DNA of 64,000 nt from assembly GCF_007752935.1 (NCBI RefSeq), contig NZ_CP036319.1, positions 3,968,001 through 4,032,000 of the forward strand. Reading direction: 5' to 3'. The notes under the pieces are model-generated. The model saw only the letters and a program-made list of their open reading frames with translations, ran no database searches and was not told where the DNA came from. The position numbers and the translations under genes are program-made. Below, piece after piece: positions 1 through 9,595 of this stretch (the first letter of the stretch is position 1; each line of letters starts with the position of its first letter). Origin of the DNA: Crateriforma conspicua (lineage in GTDB: Bacteria > Planctomycetota > Planctomycetia > Pirellulales > Pirellulaceae).

Positions 1-20
1 TTCCCCCAAGCCACCCAACA

Positions 21-1202
21 ATGAGCCCCACGCTGATGAACGCTGACGCCGCCTTGGATCGTTTCGTCGAATTGACCAAGATCCCTGGAAAAAGCGGCGA
101 CGAAAAAATGGTCGCTCAACAGATCGTCCAGGCTTTGCTAAACGCGGGGCTGGACGGGCAACAAATCGCATTCGACGACGCGAACCAGCGGACCCGCATC
201 CCCGGTAACTGTGGGAATTTGATCGTCCACCTGCCGGGCACCGGTTCGGGGCCGACCACGATGCTTTCGGCTCACATGGACACCGTTCCGATCTGTGTCG
301 GCAGCCAACCGGTTCGCCAGGGCGATGAAATGACCAGCGAAACGCCCACCGGCTTGGGCGCCGACGATCGCTCCGGGTGCGCGGCGATTTTAACCGCGGC
401 CATCGAACGCTTGAATTGCGGGCGAGTCGATCTGCCCCCCGCCGTCATCGCGTTCTTTATTCAAGAAGAAGTCGGCTTGGAGGGCGCACGTCACTTGGAC
501 AAGGACCTGATCGGCAAAGTCGACCGCGCGTTCAACTTCGACGGTGGTTCGGTCGACAAGCTGACCAACGGTGCGATCGGCGGCGAGCGCTTGGAGATCG
601 AAATCACCGGTGTCGCTTCCCATGCCGGTGTGGCCCCAGAAAAGGGAGCCAGCGCTATCACGATGGCGTCCCTTGCGATCGCGGATTTGCACCAACGTGG
701 TTGGCTGGGCAAAGTCGTCAAAGACCAGGGTGTGGGAACTTCCAACGTGGGTGTCATCAACGGGGGCGAAGCGACCAACGTGGTCACGCCTCAATTGACC
801 CTACGTGCCGAAGCCCGCAGCCATGACGCCAACATGCGGATGGCAATCGTCGCGGAAATTCGTCAAGCATTTGAAAACGCAGTCGCCAATGTTTGCACCG
901 AGGCCGGCCAGTGCGGCCAGCTGAAATTCGATTCGCACGTCGACTACGAAGCGTTCCGGTTGCCCGAAGATCATCCGTCAATCACGGCGGCCGACGCTGC
1001 GGTCCGCGACCTGGGACGAACACCTTATATCGAAGTCGCCGGCGGGGGCTTGGACGCAAACTGGTTGTTCATCCACGGGATCGAATCGGTCACCATGGGC
1101 TGTGGCCAATGCAATATCCATACGATCGACGAACGTTTGAATATCCCCGACTACTTGGATGCCTGCCGGATCGCCACCGGACTGATCACCGGCAAGTATT
1201 GA
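21..1202 (+). CDS. M20 family metallopeptidase (PepT-like tripeptidase)
   Basis: This 393-residue protein is a probable zinc-dependent exopeptidase of the M20 family, closest in style to tripeptide aminopeptidase PepT, acting on small peptides in the cytoplasm. Visible family motifs are SAHMDTVP (His85, Asp87), GADDRSG (bridging Asp near 115), IQEEVG (Glu149-Glu150, catalytic and metal-binding pair), FNFDGG (Asp174) and a late metal-binding His in NIHTIDE (about residue 367). The stretch around 185-300 matches the usual dimerisation (lid) domain insertion. No signal peptide is seen. The ATG at 21 begins a full-length family member. The next gene on the same strand starts 50 bp downstream. Substrate specificity within M20 cannot be read from the sequence. 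Confidence 0.88.
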   Translation: MSPTLMNADAALDRFVELTKIPGKSGDEKMVAQQIVQALLNAGLDGQQIAFDDANQRTRIPGNCGNLIVHLPGTGSGPTTMLSAHMDTVPICVGSQPVRQGDEMTSETPTGLGADDRSGCAAILTAAIERLNCGRVDLPPAVIAFFIQEEVGLEGARHLDKDLIGKVDRAFNFDGGSVDKLTNGAIGGERLEIEITGVASHAGVAPEKGASAITMASLAIADLHQRGWLGKVVKDQGVGTSNVGVINGGEATNVVTPQLTLRAEARSHDANMRMAIVAEIRQAFENAVANVCTEAGQCGQLKFDSHVDYEAFRLPEDHPSITAADAAVRDLGRTPYIEVAGGGLDANWLFIHGIESVTMGCGQCNIHTIDERLNIPDYLDACRIATGLITGKY

Positions 1203-1252
1203 TTGGAATCGATCGTTTCCTAGGTCCACCACGTTTGGGTAGATTCGCCGCC

Positions 1253-1501
1253 ATGAATGACGACGACATGGTCTGTCTGTGCTTTCAAGTCACACGACGA
1301 AAGATCGTTCAATTCATCCGAGTGGAAAAACCCAAACGGCTCAGCCAACTGTCGCAGTGCTATTCCGCTGGAACCGGATGCGGATGGTGTCGCCCGTTCT
1401 TGGAAAGGCTGATGGAACAAACCGACTCCGATTTGCCCGATTCCAGCGCCTACCAATCTGGCCGACGCCGACATATCCGCGACAAGAACGACACGCCATA
1501 A
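1253..1501 (+). CDS. BFD-type (2Fe-2S)-binding protein
   Basis: This 82-residue protein has the cysteine pattern of the bacterioferritin-associated ferredoxin (Fer2_BFD) fold: Cys8-x-Cys10 near the N-terminus and Cys43-x2-Cys46 about 32 residues later, inside an AGTGCGWC segment. Such domains carry a [2Fe-2S] cluster and serve in iron release from bacterioferritin or as modules in nitrite reductase and NifU-like proteins. The ATG at 1253 places the first CxC at residue 8, normal for the family; the frame is open further upstream but that part is antisense-like and overlaps the peptidase gene. The C-terminal 30 residues are basic and unlike the family. It is convergent with the sulfatase gene ending at 1559. 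Confidence 0.8.
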   Translation: MNDDDMVCLCFQVTRRKIVQFIRVEKPKRLSQLSQCYSAGTGCGWCRPFLERLMEQTDSDLPDSSAYQSGRRRHIRDKNDTP

Positions 1502-1558
1502 AGTATCGGTGCACCCCTGCGACGGCCACAATCACCGATGGCTTATCCCAGACGCATC

Positions 1559-4500
1559 TCATTCGTAGACCAGCTGTGCCGTCGCCTTCGTATCCGTGTC
1601 GGAAATCAAACGCACCCAACACGCGGAAAACCGATCTGGAAAACGATGGGTGATTTCTTGGTTGGCGGGGCAAGTCAAACGGTCATAATCCACCCACAAA
1701 TCGGTGCCATCCACATCGACCTGGACCGTGAACGTCACATCACTTTGATGCTCGTGCGACAGGGTCATCGTCTTTTGGTCATATCCAGTCATCAAGTAAG
1801 CATCCGAAGCCACGTCGGCGGCGACGGTGGATTCGTACCAGGGGCCACCGTGTCCGACCGGTTTGCCTAATTGCCAAAGATCGTCCACGCCACCAAACCA
1901 CAATCCGACGGACCGATCCGCATCCAAGAAGACGTGCGAATCGTCGATGGCATCCGGCGACAAGCCCGCCAACACCAGCAAGCCATTCCAAGAACAAAAG
2001 TCGGAAATCCATTTGCGATGGCTGGCAACCGGACGGATCCGATTCCACGCCGGCGGCGCACCATTGGTCACCAAGGGCAGTTCATAAAAGGTGCCATGCA
2101 GGTTTGCCAAGTGCCGTTCGGATTCCACTTCCCGCATCATGCGACACGCCGGATCAAGCATCGTGCGATCAAACGCCGAATCCCCCTTGGGCAATCGATA
2201 CGTCTTGCCTCGGTAATGCACGACCACCGATGCACGGTCGACCGACGCTTCTGGTTCAACATCCAACAAACGCTGTAGACGCGGGTCCGGTGAATCCGCT
2301 TGAAATTCAAATCCCGCTTTGGTGAATTCGAAGAAGCGGTCGCCTTCGGTGATCACTCGCAGGTTTCGATTTCGCTTCGCCGGATAGACTCGTGTCACTG
2401 ATGCATCTTCGTCAGCGATATCCGCTAACCCTGCGAACAACTGTTGCGCATCCTTTGCCTGGCCATCATGCGACGACGCATCGACCTGATGCAAAAACGC
2501 GGTGGCCACGCAGTCTCGGTCCACCGTCAGCCGCAACCACTGTGCGTCAAAATTCTCGGGGAACAAGTAGGGCAGATAGCCGTCGGCGGGAACCGTGACC
2601 GAATCGAAACGTTCCCATTGTCCAAGACCACCGCGATCCACTTCCAAAGTGAAAGTCACGGGTGTCGGATCATTGTCTTGCTGAACCGCCGATTGTGGCA
2701 CCGTTGCGATGGCCGTATCCAAAGGCCGGGCCTGCACGATCGAACCGTCATTGGCAGCAACGAAAGCCAAGTGTGGCATCCCAAAATTGCCCGGCTTGTG
2801 TTCGCTGGCGTTTGCAGGGATTGAGACGACACCGGCGGGAAAACTGCGGCGGTACACCTTGTCCGTGAAACCTTTGCCCCAACGCAGCGACATCGGTGTC
2901 GCCTGCCATGAATCAGCAAGCGTTGGGTTTCCACGTTGATCGACAACCAAATAGACGGTCACCGGAACGTCAACTTCAAACCGAAAGCCCGGGGCAGGGC
3001 GATGCCAGTCGCCACGTGGGATGGCGATCCGGGTCAAGCCGGCAAGCTTCGACGGCAAATCGTGAATAGCCTGCTGGTCGCTGGCACGAGTCATTGGCGG
3101 GATCGTCCGCTTCTTTTTTCCTACGCTCAGGTGCAAGCATCGGTCATCAAATCCAGCGACCAGGAAGGGATCGGACGGAACCATCGCCATGACTTCGTCT
3201 TCCACCCACGGCCCACCGTACGCCGTCGCCGGGCCCCAAGCAGACAAATCTTCGTACTTTCCGAACCACAAATTGCTCTGCGGCTGCCCGGCAAGTGGGT
3301 TGCCCTGGATGCTGGTTTCGTCACTGGCCAAAACCAATTGACCGTTGAAGTCACAAAAGTCAGGGACATAACGCAAATGGCTGGCAATCGGATGAATGCC
3401 CGCCGTGTTGTTCGCCGAAAACGTGGGCGGAAAGTCAAAGAACATGCCATGCATGTCCATCATCCAACGGCCACCGCCGATCTGGCGAATCCTGGGCCAT
3501 TCCGTATACCAGCCGTGGCTGGCGTCGTTGCAATACGCCGCTTTCGGCAATAAGTACGTCGACCATTGCCCGTCGGTCAAAACCTTTAGACGCAAACTAC
3601 GGCGATCCCAACCGATGGCCCAGACCGGTTCGTTGCCGTCGCTGCCCCCGGCGATTCCGGGCGGCCCAGTGACTTCGGTGTATTGGCGTCTTTCAACGAT
3701 CCGCCATTGTTTCCTATCCCACTCGGCCAACACACCGCGTTCTTCATCGGACTTTGCCGGCCCACCGACCAACACATCGTCATAATTCCCGACGTGCAAT
3801 TCGCCATTGTTGGACACGACCAATCGTCCCTGCGATGTATAGCCGCCCTTGCCATGCCATCCGGGAACAGGCTTCTTGAAAAGTCGCTTCACGTCCAGCG
3901 TATGCACGTTGGCTTCCCAAATCGAACCTTCCATGTCGATGTAGTAAACCATGTTGGCCGGATCGGTCAGATGGCGTGAAATCGCGGTCACACGGATCGG
4001 CATCTGCTTGGGTGAAATGGCGCGCACCTTCCCCTCGCGGTCGATCGCATAATGCGCGATCAATAACTGCTGCGACTCCGCATGAATCATCCGGCCCGCC
4101 GGAGTTCCCCCGACGCTTTCCGAGTGCACGGTCATCGGCTCGGTCAGGTCTGCGTCCACCGAATACAGCTTGTGTTCGCTGCCTCGCGGCATATGAGGCG
4201 CGTAGTTGACCATCCACAATTTGCCCGCCCAAGGCACCACCGCACCGATGCCACATTCGTTGTGTCCCGGCAACCGGTGGGCGCCGTTCTGACTGTAAAT
4301 GCCGTAGGTCGTCAGGTGCGGATAGACGCCACTGATGTGGATGTCAGTTCGAACGGGCTGTTGATGCTGTGTGGGGCGGCTGTTTGGATCATTGGATTCT
4401 GGCGACGTCGTCGCATCCGGTTGTTCCGTCGACGTCAGGGCAAGGGCCTGCCGATGGTTCATCAGTTCTTTGGCGAACCTCTCGAAACGTCCTTGTTGCT

Positions 4501-5857
4501 GATCATTGAACGCCAAGTTACTGGTCTCATTCGGATCCTTTTGCAAGTCATACAACTCCGCAAAGGTTGTCGAATCGTCCAAGACTGTTTCGACGTATTT
4601 CCACCGTTCGTCGCGAACCGCCCACAACGGCCGACTGCCCAACTGTGGCGTGGGGGCTTCGTACAAAATGCTGGTCCGCCAATCATCGACAGTCTCCCCC
4701 TGGATCAGGGGCAACAAACTGCGACCGTGCAACCAAGGCGGGGATTCAATCCCGGCCAGCGCATAAATCGTGGCGGTCAAATCGATGTTCAATACCAGCG
4801 CGTCACAAGTGGTTGCACCGGTGTTTGGACCAGAAATGGCCATCGGAACACGCATCGATTCTTCATACGGCAAAACCTTGCTTGTCATCCCGTGTTCACC
4901 CAGCATCCAACCGTTATCGCCCATGAAAATGACCCAGGTCGGTCGCGTCGACGACGAAGATTCCAATTCATCCAAGACGCGTCCCACCGAGCGGTCCATT
5001 TGCTCGACCGCGGCATAATAGTCCCGATGATGTGACCGGATTCGGTCCGGGTCGTCATAGCCGTACGACAAAGCCTGTGTCCGACTGCGTGACTTCCAAA
5101 GGTACGCTGGCTTTCCATCCAGGTCGTCGTCCCATGTCGCGGGTAAAGGCATCTCGGCGACGTCGCGACGTGTCAAAAACTCATCTTGGACAGGCCATCG
5201 AAATTGATGGTCCATATGCGGCACTTGTGTATTCATCCACAAGACGAATGGTTTTTGACGCTTTGTACAATCCTGCATGAACTCAATCGACAGATCGGCG
5301 GTCACGTCGTCAACGAAGCCCGGCATCACTTGATTCTTACCGTTGATTGAAAACTGCCGGTCGTACCAAGTCCCGTTGGACCAACAGGTCGCCGCAAATT
5401 GGAACCCGCAATCGGTCGGCGAATTCTTCAGATGCCACTTCCCGGTGACACCGGTGCAATAGCCTGCGTCGCCCAGAACCTTCGCGAACGTGGGCTGGCC
5501 GTCGCGAATCTTCGCAGTGCCGACCCTGGTCACGCCATTGACACTGCCGTAACGTCCGGTCAGACACGCGGCGCGACTGGGCGAACAGATTGCCAACGTC
5601 ACAAACGCATTGGTGAATCGTGTTCCCCGTTTGACGATGCGGTCCAAGTTGGGCGTGGCGATTTGCTCGTTGCCTGCCGCCGACCAACAATCCCAACGCT
5701 GGTCGTCGGTCAAGATGAACAAGATGTTCGGCGGTTGCTCCTCCGCGGAAACGGCCGTGGCGGGAGGCACGGCAACAGAACTCAACAAGACCGACGACAG
5801 CAGCCACACGGTCGCAATCGTTGGGGCGCCGGATCGATCGGTTTTTGAAAATTTCAT
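1559..5857 (-). CDS. Secreted sulfatase fused to a long propeller-like region
   Basis: This is a 1432-residue protein, about three times the length of a normal sulfatase. Residues 1-38 form a signal peptide. Residues about 43-480 are a type I sulfatase domain: NILFILTDDQ supplies metal-binding aspartates, and Cys91 in CSPSR is the residue expected to be converted to formylglycine. From about 520 to the end there is a region with short aromatic and Gly-rich beta-strand motifs, probably one or more propellers. It contains a visible duplication: a block near 805-915 (RYVPDFCDFNGQLVLASDE, later WFGKYEDLSAWG and AYGGPW) recurs near 1255-1365 (RKWISDFCSWNGLLVLAGL, WFGGVDDLWQLG, GHGGPW). The ATG at 5857 is chosen because it begins the signal peptide; the frame is open to 5950. 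Probably an exported enzyme acting on a sulfated polysaccharide, with the tail for binding or a second activity. Confidence 0.85.
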   Translation of the reverse strand: MKFSKTDRSGAPTIATVWLLSSVLLSSVAVPPATAVSAEEQPPNILFILTDDQRWDCWSAAGNEQIATPNLDRIVKRGTRFTNAFVTLAICSPSRAACLTGRYGSVNGVTRVGTAKIRDGQPTFAKVLGDAGYCTGVTGKWHLKNSPTDCGFQFAATCWSNGTWYDRQFSINGKNQVMPGFVDDVTADLSIEFMQDCTKRQKPFVLWMNTQVPHMDHQFRWPVQDEFLTRRDVAEMPLPATWDDDLDGKPAYLWKSRSRTQALSYGYDDPDRIRSHHRDYYAAVEQMDRSVGRVLDELESSSSTRPTWVIFMGDNGWMLGEHGMTSKVLPYEESMRVPMAISGPNTGATTCDALVLNIDLTATIYALAGIESPPWLHGRSLLPLIQGETVDDWRTSILYEAPTPQLGSRPLWAVRDERWKYVETVLDDSTTFAELYDLQKDPNETSNLAFNDQQQGRFERFAKELMNHRQALALTSTEQPDATTSPESNDPNSRPTQHQQPVRTDIHISGVYPHLTTYGIYSQNGAHRLPGHNECGIGAVVPWAGKLWMVNYAPHMPRGSEHKLYSVDADLTEPMTVHSESVGGTPAGRMIHAESQQLLIAHYAIDREGKVRAISPKQMPIRVTAISRHLTDPANMVYYIDMEGSIWEANVHTLDVKRLFKKPVPGWHGKGGYTSQGRLVVSNNGELHVGNYDDVLVGGPAKSDEERGVLAEWDRKQWRIVERRQYTEVTGPPGIAGGSDGNEPVWAIGWDRRSLRLKVLTDGQWSTYLLPKAAYCNDASHGWYTEWPRIRQIGGGRWMMDMHGMFFDFPPTFSANNTAGIHPIASHLRYVPDFCDFNGQLVLASDETSIQGNPLAGQPQSNLWFGKYEDLSAWGPATAYGGPWVEDEVMAMVPSDPFLVAGFDDRCLHLSVGKKKRTIPPMTRASDQQAIHDLPSKLAGLTRIAIPRGDWHRPAPGFRFEVDVPVTVYLVVDQRGNPTLADSWQATPMSLRWGKGFTDKVYRRSFPAGVVSIPANASEHKPGNFGMPHLAFVAANDGSIVQARPLDTAIATVPQSAVQQDNDPTPVTFTLEVDRGGLGQWERFDSVTVPADGYLPYLFPENFDAQWLRLTVDRDCVATAFLHQVDASSHDGQAKDAQQLFAGLADIADEDASVTRVYPAKRNRNLRVITEGDRFFEFTKAGFEFQADSPDPRLQRLLDVEPEASVDRASVVVHYRGKTYRLPKGDSAFDRTMLDPACRMMREVESERHLANLHGTFYELPLVTNGAPPAWNRIRPVASHRKWISDFCSWNGLLVLAGLSPDAIDDSHVFLDADRSVGLWFGGVDDLWQLGKPVGHGGPWYESTVAADVASDAYLMTGYDQKTMTLSHEHQSDVTFTVQVDVDGTDLWVDYDRLTCPANQEITHRFPDRFSACWVRLISDTDTKATAQLVYE

Positions 5858-6006
5858 CGGGCAGCTGGCGGGATTCGCTGGGGCAGAACTCGGCAAGACA
5901 ATCGCCATAGTATGCCAGCTTTGTGGCGTCGCTGCCGAATGACAATTCAACGCACCGACAAGTCATCGTGCCCGGTATTCGCCGCTGCTTTGACGATAGC
6001 CTCGAT

Positions 6007-8913
6007 CTACACCGCCGCCCGCCCGGCCCGTAACAGATCCAGCGGTTCGGCACGCCCCGCTTCATAGGCTGGCCAAAGCGCCGCCAATGCGCAAAGCCCA
6101 ACCGTAACCGCGAAGCCAAACGCCAGTTGCGACCACGGAATGATGAACTCCGGCGGGCCCGCAAAAAATGATCCTCCGTACAAAGCCATTCCGACGCCGC
6201 ACCATCCGGCGATCAAACCGAACATCAAACTCAACCCGCAAGCGATCAAGCCGATCAAGACAGATTCGCAAAAGATCATTCGCACCAGTTGCCATCGCGA
6301 AAGCCCCACCGAACGCATCACTCCAAATTCCCACGTGCGTGCGCGGACCGACGCCACCATTGTGTTGACGATCGCCAACGACATGATCGCCAACGTCAGC
6401 AACGGCATCCAACTGAGCCCCCAAATCATCTCGTCAGCCCGCAAGCGAATCGATTTCAAAACGCGATCCGTTGTCGTCAACCGCGCAAAGGGACGATAGG
6501 CGGTGACGGTCCCATACTGTTCATCATTGAAGGCAAAGCCCGCGTTCCGCTCCGCCAACGATTGCAGTTCGCTTTCGACAGCGTCTTCCGATGCCGCAGA
6601 ATCAAAGTTGAACCAGAAGTACTCGATCGGCCCGAGACGAAAATCGTTCTGAACGTCCGCCTGATTCGCAAACACCATCGTTGAAGTCCGAACAAAATGA
6701 CGCCGGACTCCCGAAAACTTTGTGAACCAATGCCAACCAGGAAGCGTCACGACACCGGCGATTTGATACTCGACCACTTCGCCATCGCCCTGAGGCGGAA
6801 TCAGACGCACCGTATCGCCGACGCCACAGCCGGCCATCATTTGAAAGTCGCTTGAAATAAGACAACTTCCGCCGCGTGAGATTGCATCGGCCGCGGAGAC
6901 GGCATCCCCTTCGATGAACCGCATCTTCAACATGGGATCAGCGCCGGTGAATGCCCGCATCGGATCAACGCCACAGACGATCGCGTTGTCTTGGCGCAAC
7001 AACTGTGGCGGTTGATCGCCCCAGTCGAACTTTGCCTGCTCGATGGCGACCGGCAAGAACGCGTCGGCTTGAACCCCGGGGATTTGTGGAAGCTCCGATG
7101 CCTGCTGTTGATTCAAGCCGACCGGATGAAAGGCCACAAACGCATCGGGCATCCAGTCGCCCGGCAGGAACGGTTGCAACATTGAATACCCCCACGTTTG
7201 CGTCGACGTGTAAAGGGCAAGTCCGACCGACAACGCCAAAGCCGCACCGATCGAACGCCACAAATGATTCGTCACAACTCGCTGCATCATTCGCGGATTC
7301 AAGCCCACGATTCTTGCGATCACCGGCGTCACCCAACGATCACAAAGGATCACGGCGTACGGCGTGATAGCCAACATGCCTAGCATCAATGCGGGATACG
7401 CGATCAAGGTGTACGCAGACAAACGCGTCTCTGGCGGCAAGGACACCCAAAAGACCAAAACGGGTGCCAGCAAGATCAGAGCCACACCGAACATCGCGAT
7501 GGTTGCCCAAATCGCCGGCCGCGGGTGCGCCAAGCGGTCGACCATCGCATCCATCGGCGAAATCCGCATGGCACGCCATGCCGGCACGACCGCTGCGGCC
7601 AATGCGCCAGTCATTACGGCCACCCCACTCAGCACCACGGTCGTCGTTCCCAGGACCGCCCCAGCTTCAAACAGCCCTGGAAAAATGCGGCTTCCCAACA
7701 TCACCATGGCTGCCCCCGCCGCCAGGCCGGCGACCCAACCGACCGACGCCAGAATCAGACTTTCCCCCGCGATCACACCGGCAACCTGCAAACGGCTCAG
7801 CCCGATCGCGCGCAGCATCGCAAACTCGCGGGATCGCTCGCTGACTCCCATGCTTAGCGTCGTAAAAATGATGAACACCGCCGCCACCGCCGCCATGCCG
7901 GTCGCGGCCCAAGCCTGTGCCCGTTGGCCACGCACCGTCCGTGTTGATTCCAGCCCGCGTTGCACGTCGGAAAGATCGACCAGTTGCACCGGAGGCTTCG
8001 CGGATGAAAGACGTTTGTGCCAAGCCCGCCGAAACTCCGATGGTGACACAGTATCCCGTAGCGCAAGTTGCACCAAAGATGCCTTGGGCTTGTAACCATT
8101 GATGCGTTCGGCCAGCGGTGGTCGAACGTAAACCGCGTCGACCGCGACACCGGTGACGAAGCTGCCGGGAACGCTGATGTTCGATGGAGACGGACCAAGG
8201 TCATTGGTATCAGCCCCGCCGCGTCCGTTCGCCCCAGAACGGCCGCCGCCAGAACGGCCGCCGCCCGGTCCGCCACCACGCCCGCCCAAGGACGGCGCAT
8301 CACTGGGTTGTTCGACCACTCCCACAACTTTCACCATGACCGCATTGGCGATGGACGTCAGCTTCAGCGTATCGCCCAGATTCACCCCTAAACGCTCGGC
8401 CGCCTTCCGGCTGATCACCGCCACGTCCGAATCGCCTGATTCAGTCAGCCACTGTCCTTGGACCATCTCCGCAGGCGGTTCAACCGCGGCCGTACTGACC
8501 AAAGTCGGATCCAGTGGCGGGGCCCCAAAAACCGGCGGGCGGTCGCCCACCAACAATCCCAACGCCGACGGTTCGTCCGAATCGGAATGTGTCGTAGCCA
8601 CGGTCACTCGACTTTGATCAATCACATTGGCCACCATCACACCGGGATCGGATTGCAGATCCGTGATCAATGCGCCTCCCATCTCCGGATGGCTGCCGGG
8701 ACGGCCTTGGGGAACCAGCAAGAAATCAAACTGCCCCATGTACTTGTCCGCGTTCTCGTCCAACTTTGACACCAACGCGTCGTATCCACTGACCATCCAG
8801 ACCACGGCACAAGTCGACGCGATCACGCCGATCAATGTGATGATCGCCCGCCCGGGACGCCGGCGCATCGGCGCGACAACAAGCTTTCGAATCAGTTTCC
8901 AGTGATGCATCAT
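6007..8913 (-). CDS. ABC transporter permease, FtsX/MacB type, two permease units
   Basis: This 968-residue membrane protein has the LolC/MacB-like arrangement: an N-terminal membrane helix (about 20-42), a large extracytoplasmic MacB-PCD-like domain, three helices near 340-470 with the FtsX signature SRLQVAGVIAGES, then a second extracytoplasmic domain and a second FtsX block near 830-960 ending AALWPAYEAGRAEPLDLLRAGR. The two blocks are two FtsX domains in one chain. A low-complexity Gly/Arg-rich stretch (about residues 207-235) interrupts the first soluble domain. Its ATPase partner is probably the divergent gene at 9596, since no other LolD-type ATPase is close. Likely role: lipoprotein or hydrophobic substrate extrusion, or mechanotransmission. 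The substrate is unknown. A start one codon later is equally possible. Confidence 0.85.
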   Translation of the reverse strand: MMHHWKLIRKLVVAPMRRRPGRAIITLIGVIASTCAVVWMVSGYDALVSKLDENADKYMGQFDFLLVPQGRPGSHPEMGGALITDLQSDPGVMVANVIDQSRVTVATTHSDSDEPSALGLLVGDRPPVFGAPPLDPTLVSTAAVEPPAEMVQGQWLTESGDSDVAVISRKAAERLGVNLGDTLKLTSIANAVMVKVVGVVEQPSDAPSLGGRGGGPGGGRSGGGRSGANGRGGADTNDLGPSPSNISVPGSFVTGVAVDAVYVRPPLAERINGYKPKASLVQLALRDTVSPSEFRRAWHKRLSSAKPPVQLVDLSDVQRGLESTRTVRGQRAQAWAATGMAAVAAVFIIFTTLSMGVSERSREFAMLRAIGLSRLQVAGVIAGESLILASVGWVAGLAAGAAMVMLGSRIFPGLFEAGAVLGTTTVVLSGVAVMTGALAAAVVPAWRAMRISPMDAMVDRLAHPRPAIWATIAMFGVALILLAPVLVFWVSLPPETRLSAYTLIAYPALMLGMLAITPYAVILCDRWVTPVIARIVGLNPRMMQRVVTNHLWRSIGAALALSVGLALYTSTQTWGYSMLQPFLPGDWMPDAFVAFHPVGLNQQQASELPQIPGVQADAFLPVAIEQAKFDWGDQPPQLLRQDNAIVCGVDPMRAFTGADPMLKMRFIEGDAVSAADAISRGGSCLISSDFQMMAGCGVGDTVRLIPPQGDGEVVEYQIAGVVTLPGWHWFTKFSGVRRHFVRTSTMVFANQADVQNDFRLGPIEYFWFNFDSAASEDAVESELQSLAERNAGFAFNDEQYGTVTAYRPFARLTTTDRVLKSIRLRADEMIWGLSWMPLLTLAIMSLAIVNTMVASVRARTWEFGVMRSVGLSRWQLVRMIFCESVLIGLIACGLSLMFGLIAGWCGVGMALYGGSFFAGPPEFIIPWSQLAFGFAVTVGLCALAALWPAYEAGRAEPLDLLRAGRAAV

Positions 8914-9595
8914 TGCAGTCGTTTTTCAAACGGGGTGAATCGTTGTTCTGCCACCAGCGTCGGTCGGGCAATCTTCCAAGCGTTATGAACGGTCGACGCC
9001 ATCGCGAGGGCGGAACGTCAGCAAAGGCAAACCCTGGACCATGATCACACAAATGTTTGCCCCCAAAGGACCGTTTGCTGTTTGACGCCCGAATGATGCC
9101 GCCATTGGCTTTCAAGCGATTCCGATATCGGGGTCTCATGCGTATCGCAGCGGTGGTAATTCCATCGGCAATGACGAATCAACCGCCGCATGCCGCCAAG
9201 CAAAGACATTTCGTGTGAACTGATGTTTCCGTCACCATCCCACCGATGACGACCACAGCACCCTCGCAATGACGCTAACCAACTTCCAACGACGCATCCC
9301 CACTGGACGAAGCCGATTCCCTTACACGTCCGCGTTTTCTGATCTTCGTAACGTTCCAAAACGGCGCATTGGGCGACCCAACGATGGGCGCGTGCCGTCA
9401 AGTCGCGTCGACGCTGGACACAAACCAGGGTGGAACATTTCGATTTCGGTACACCAGATGCAAACAGATGGAAGCGAACGCAAACGCGGGTGAAACCAAC
9501 GTTCCCCCAATGAGTGTTCCATCATCGGTGACACGACGTTCATTGACGAAATGTCGCATCAACTTTGAATCCGATCATCTAGGATTGCCCCAACA
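8914..9595. other. Divergent intergenic region between ABC permease and ATPase genes
   Basis: These 682 bases separate two divergently transcribed ABC genes. Short open frames occur on both strands, but none has a recognisable domain or a good start context. No strong hairpin, tRNA or repeat was seen. The region must hold promoters for both flanking genes; I cannot place them. Confidence 0.4.

Noticed and set aside
2936-5035. Several 200-317-residue rightward frames opposite the first sulfatase
   Set aside because: They are antisense shadows without domains; the leftward frame has continuous sulfatase and propeller motifs.
8914-9595. Possible small genes in the divergent ABC gap
   Set aside because: Open frames of 70-120 residues exist on both strands, but overlap each other, lack recognisable motifs and have poor starts.
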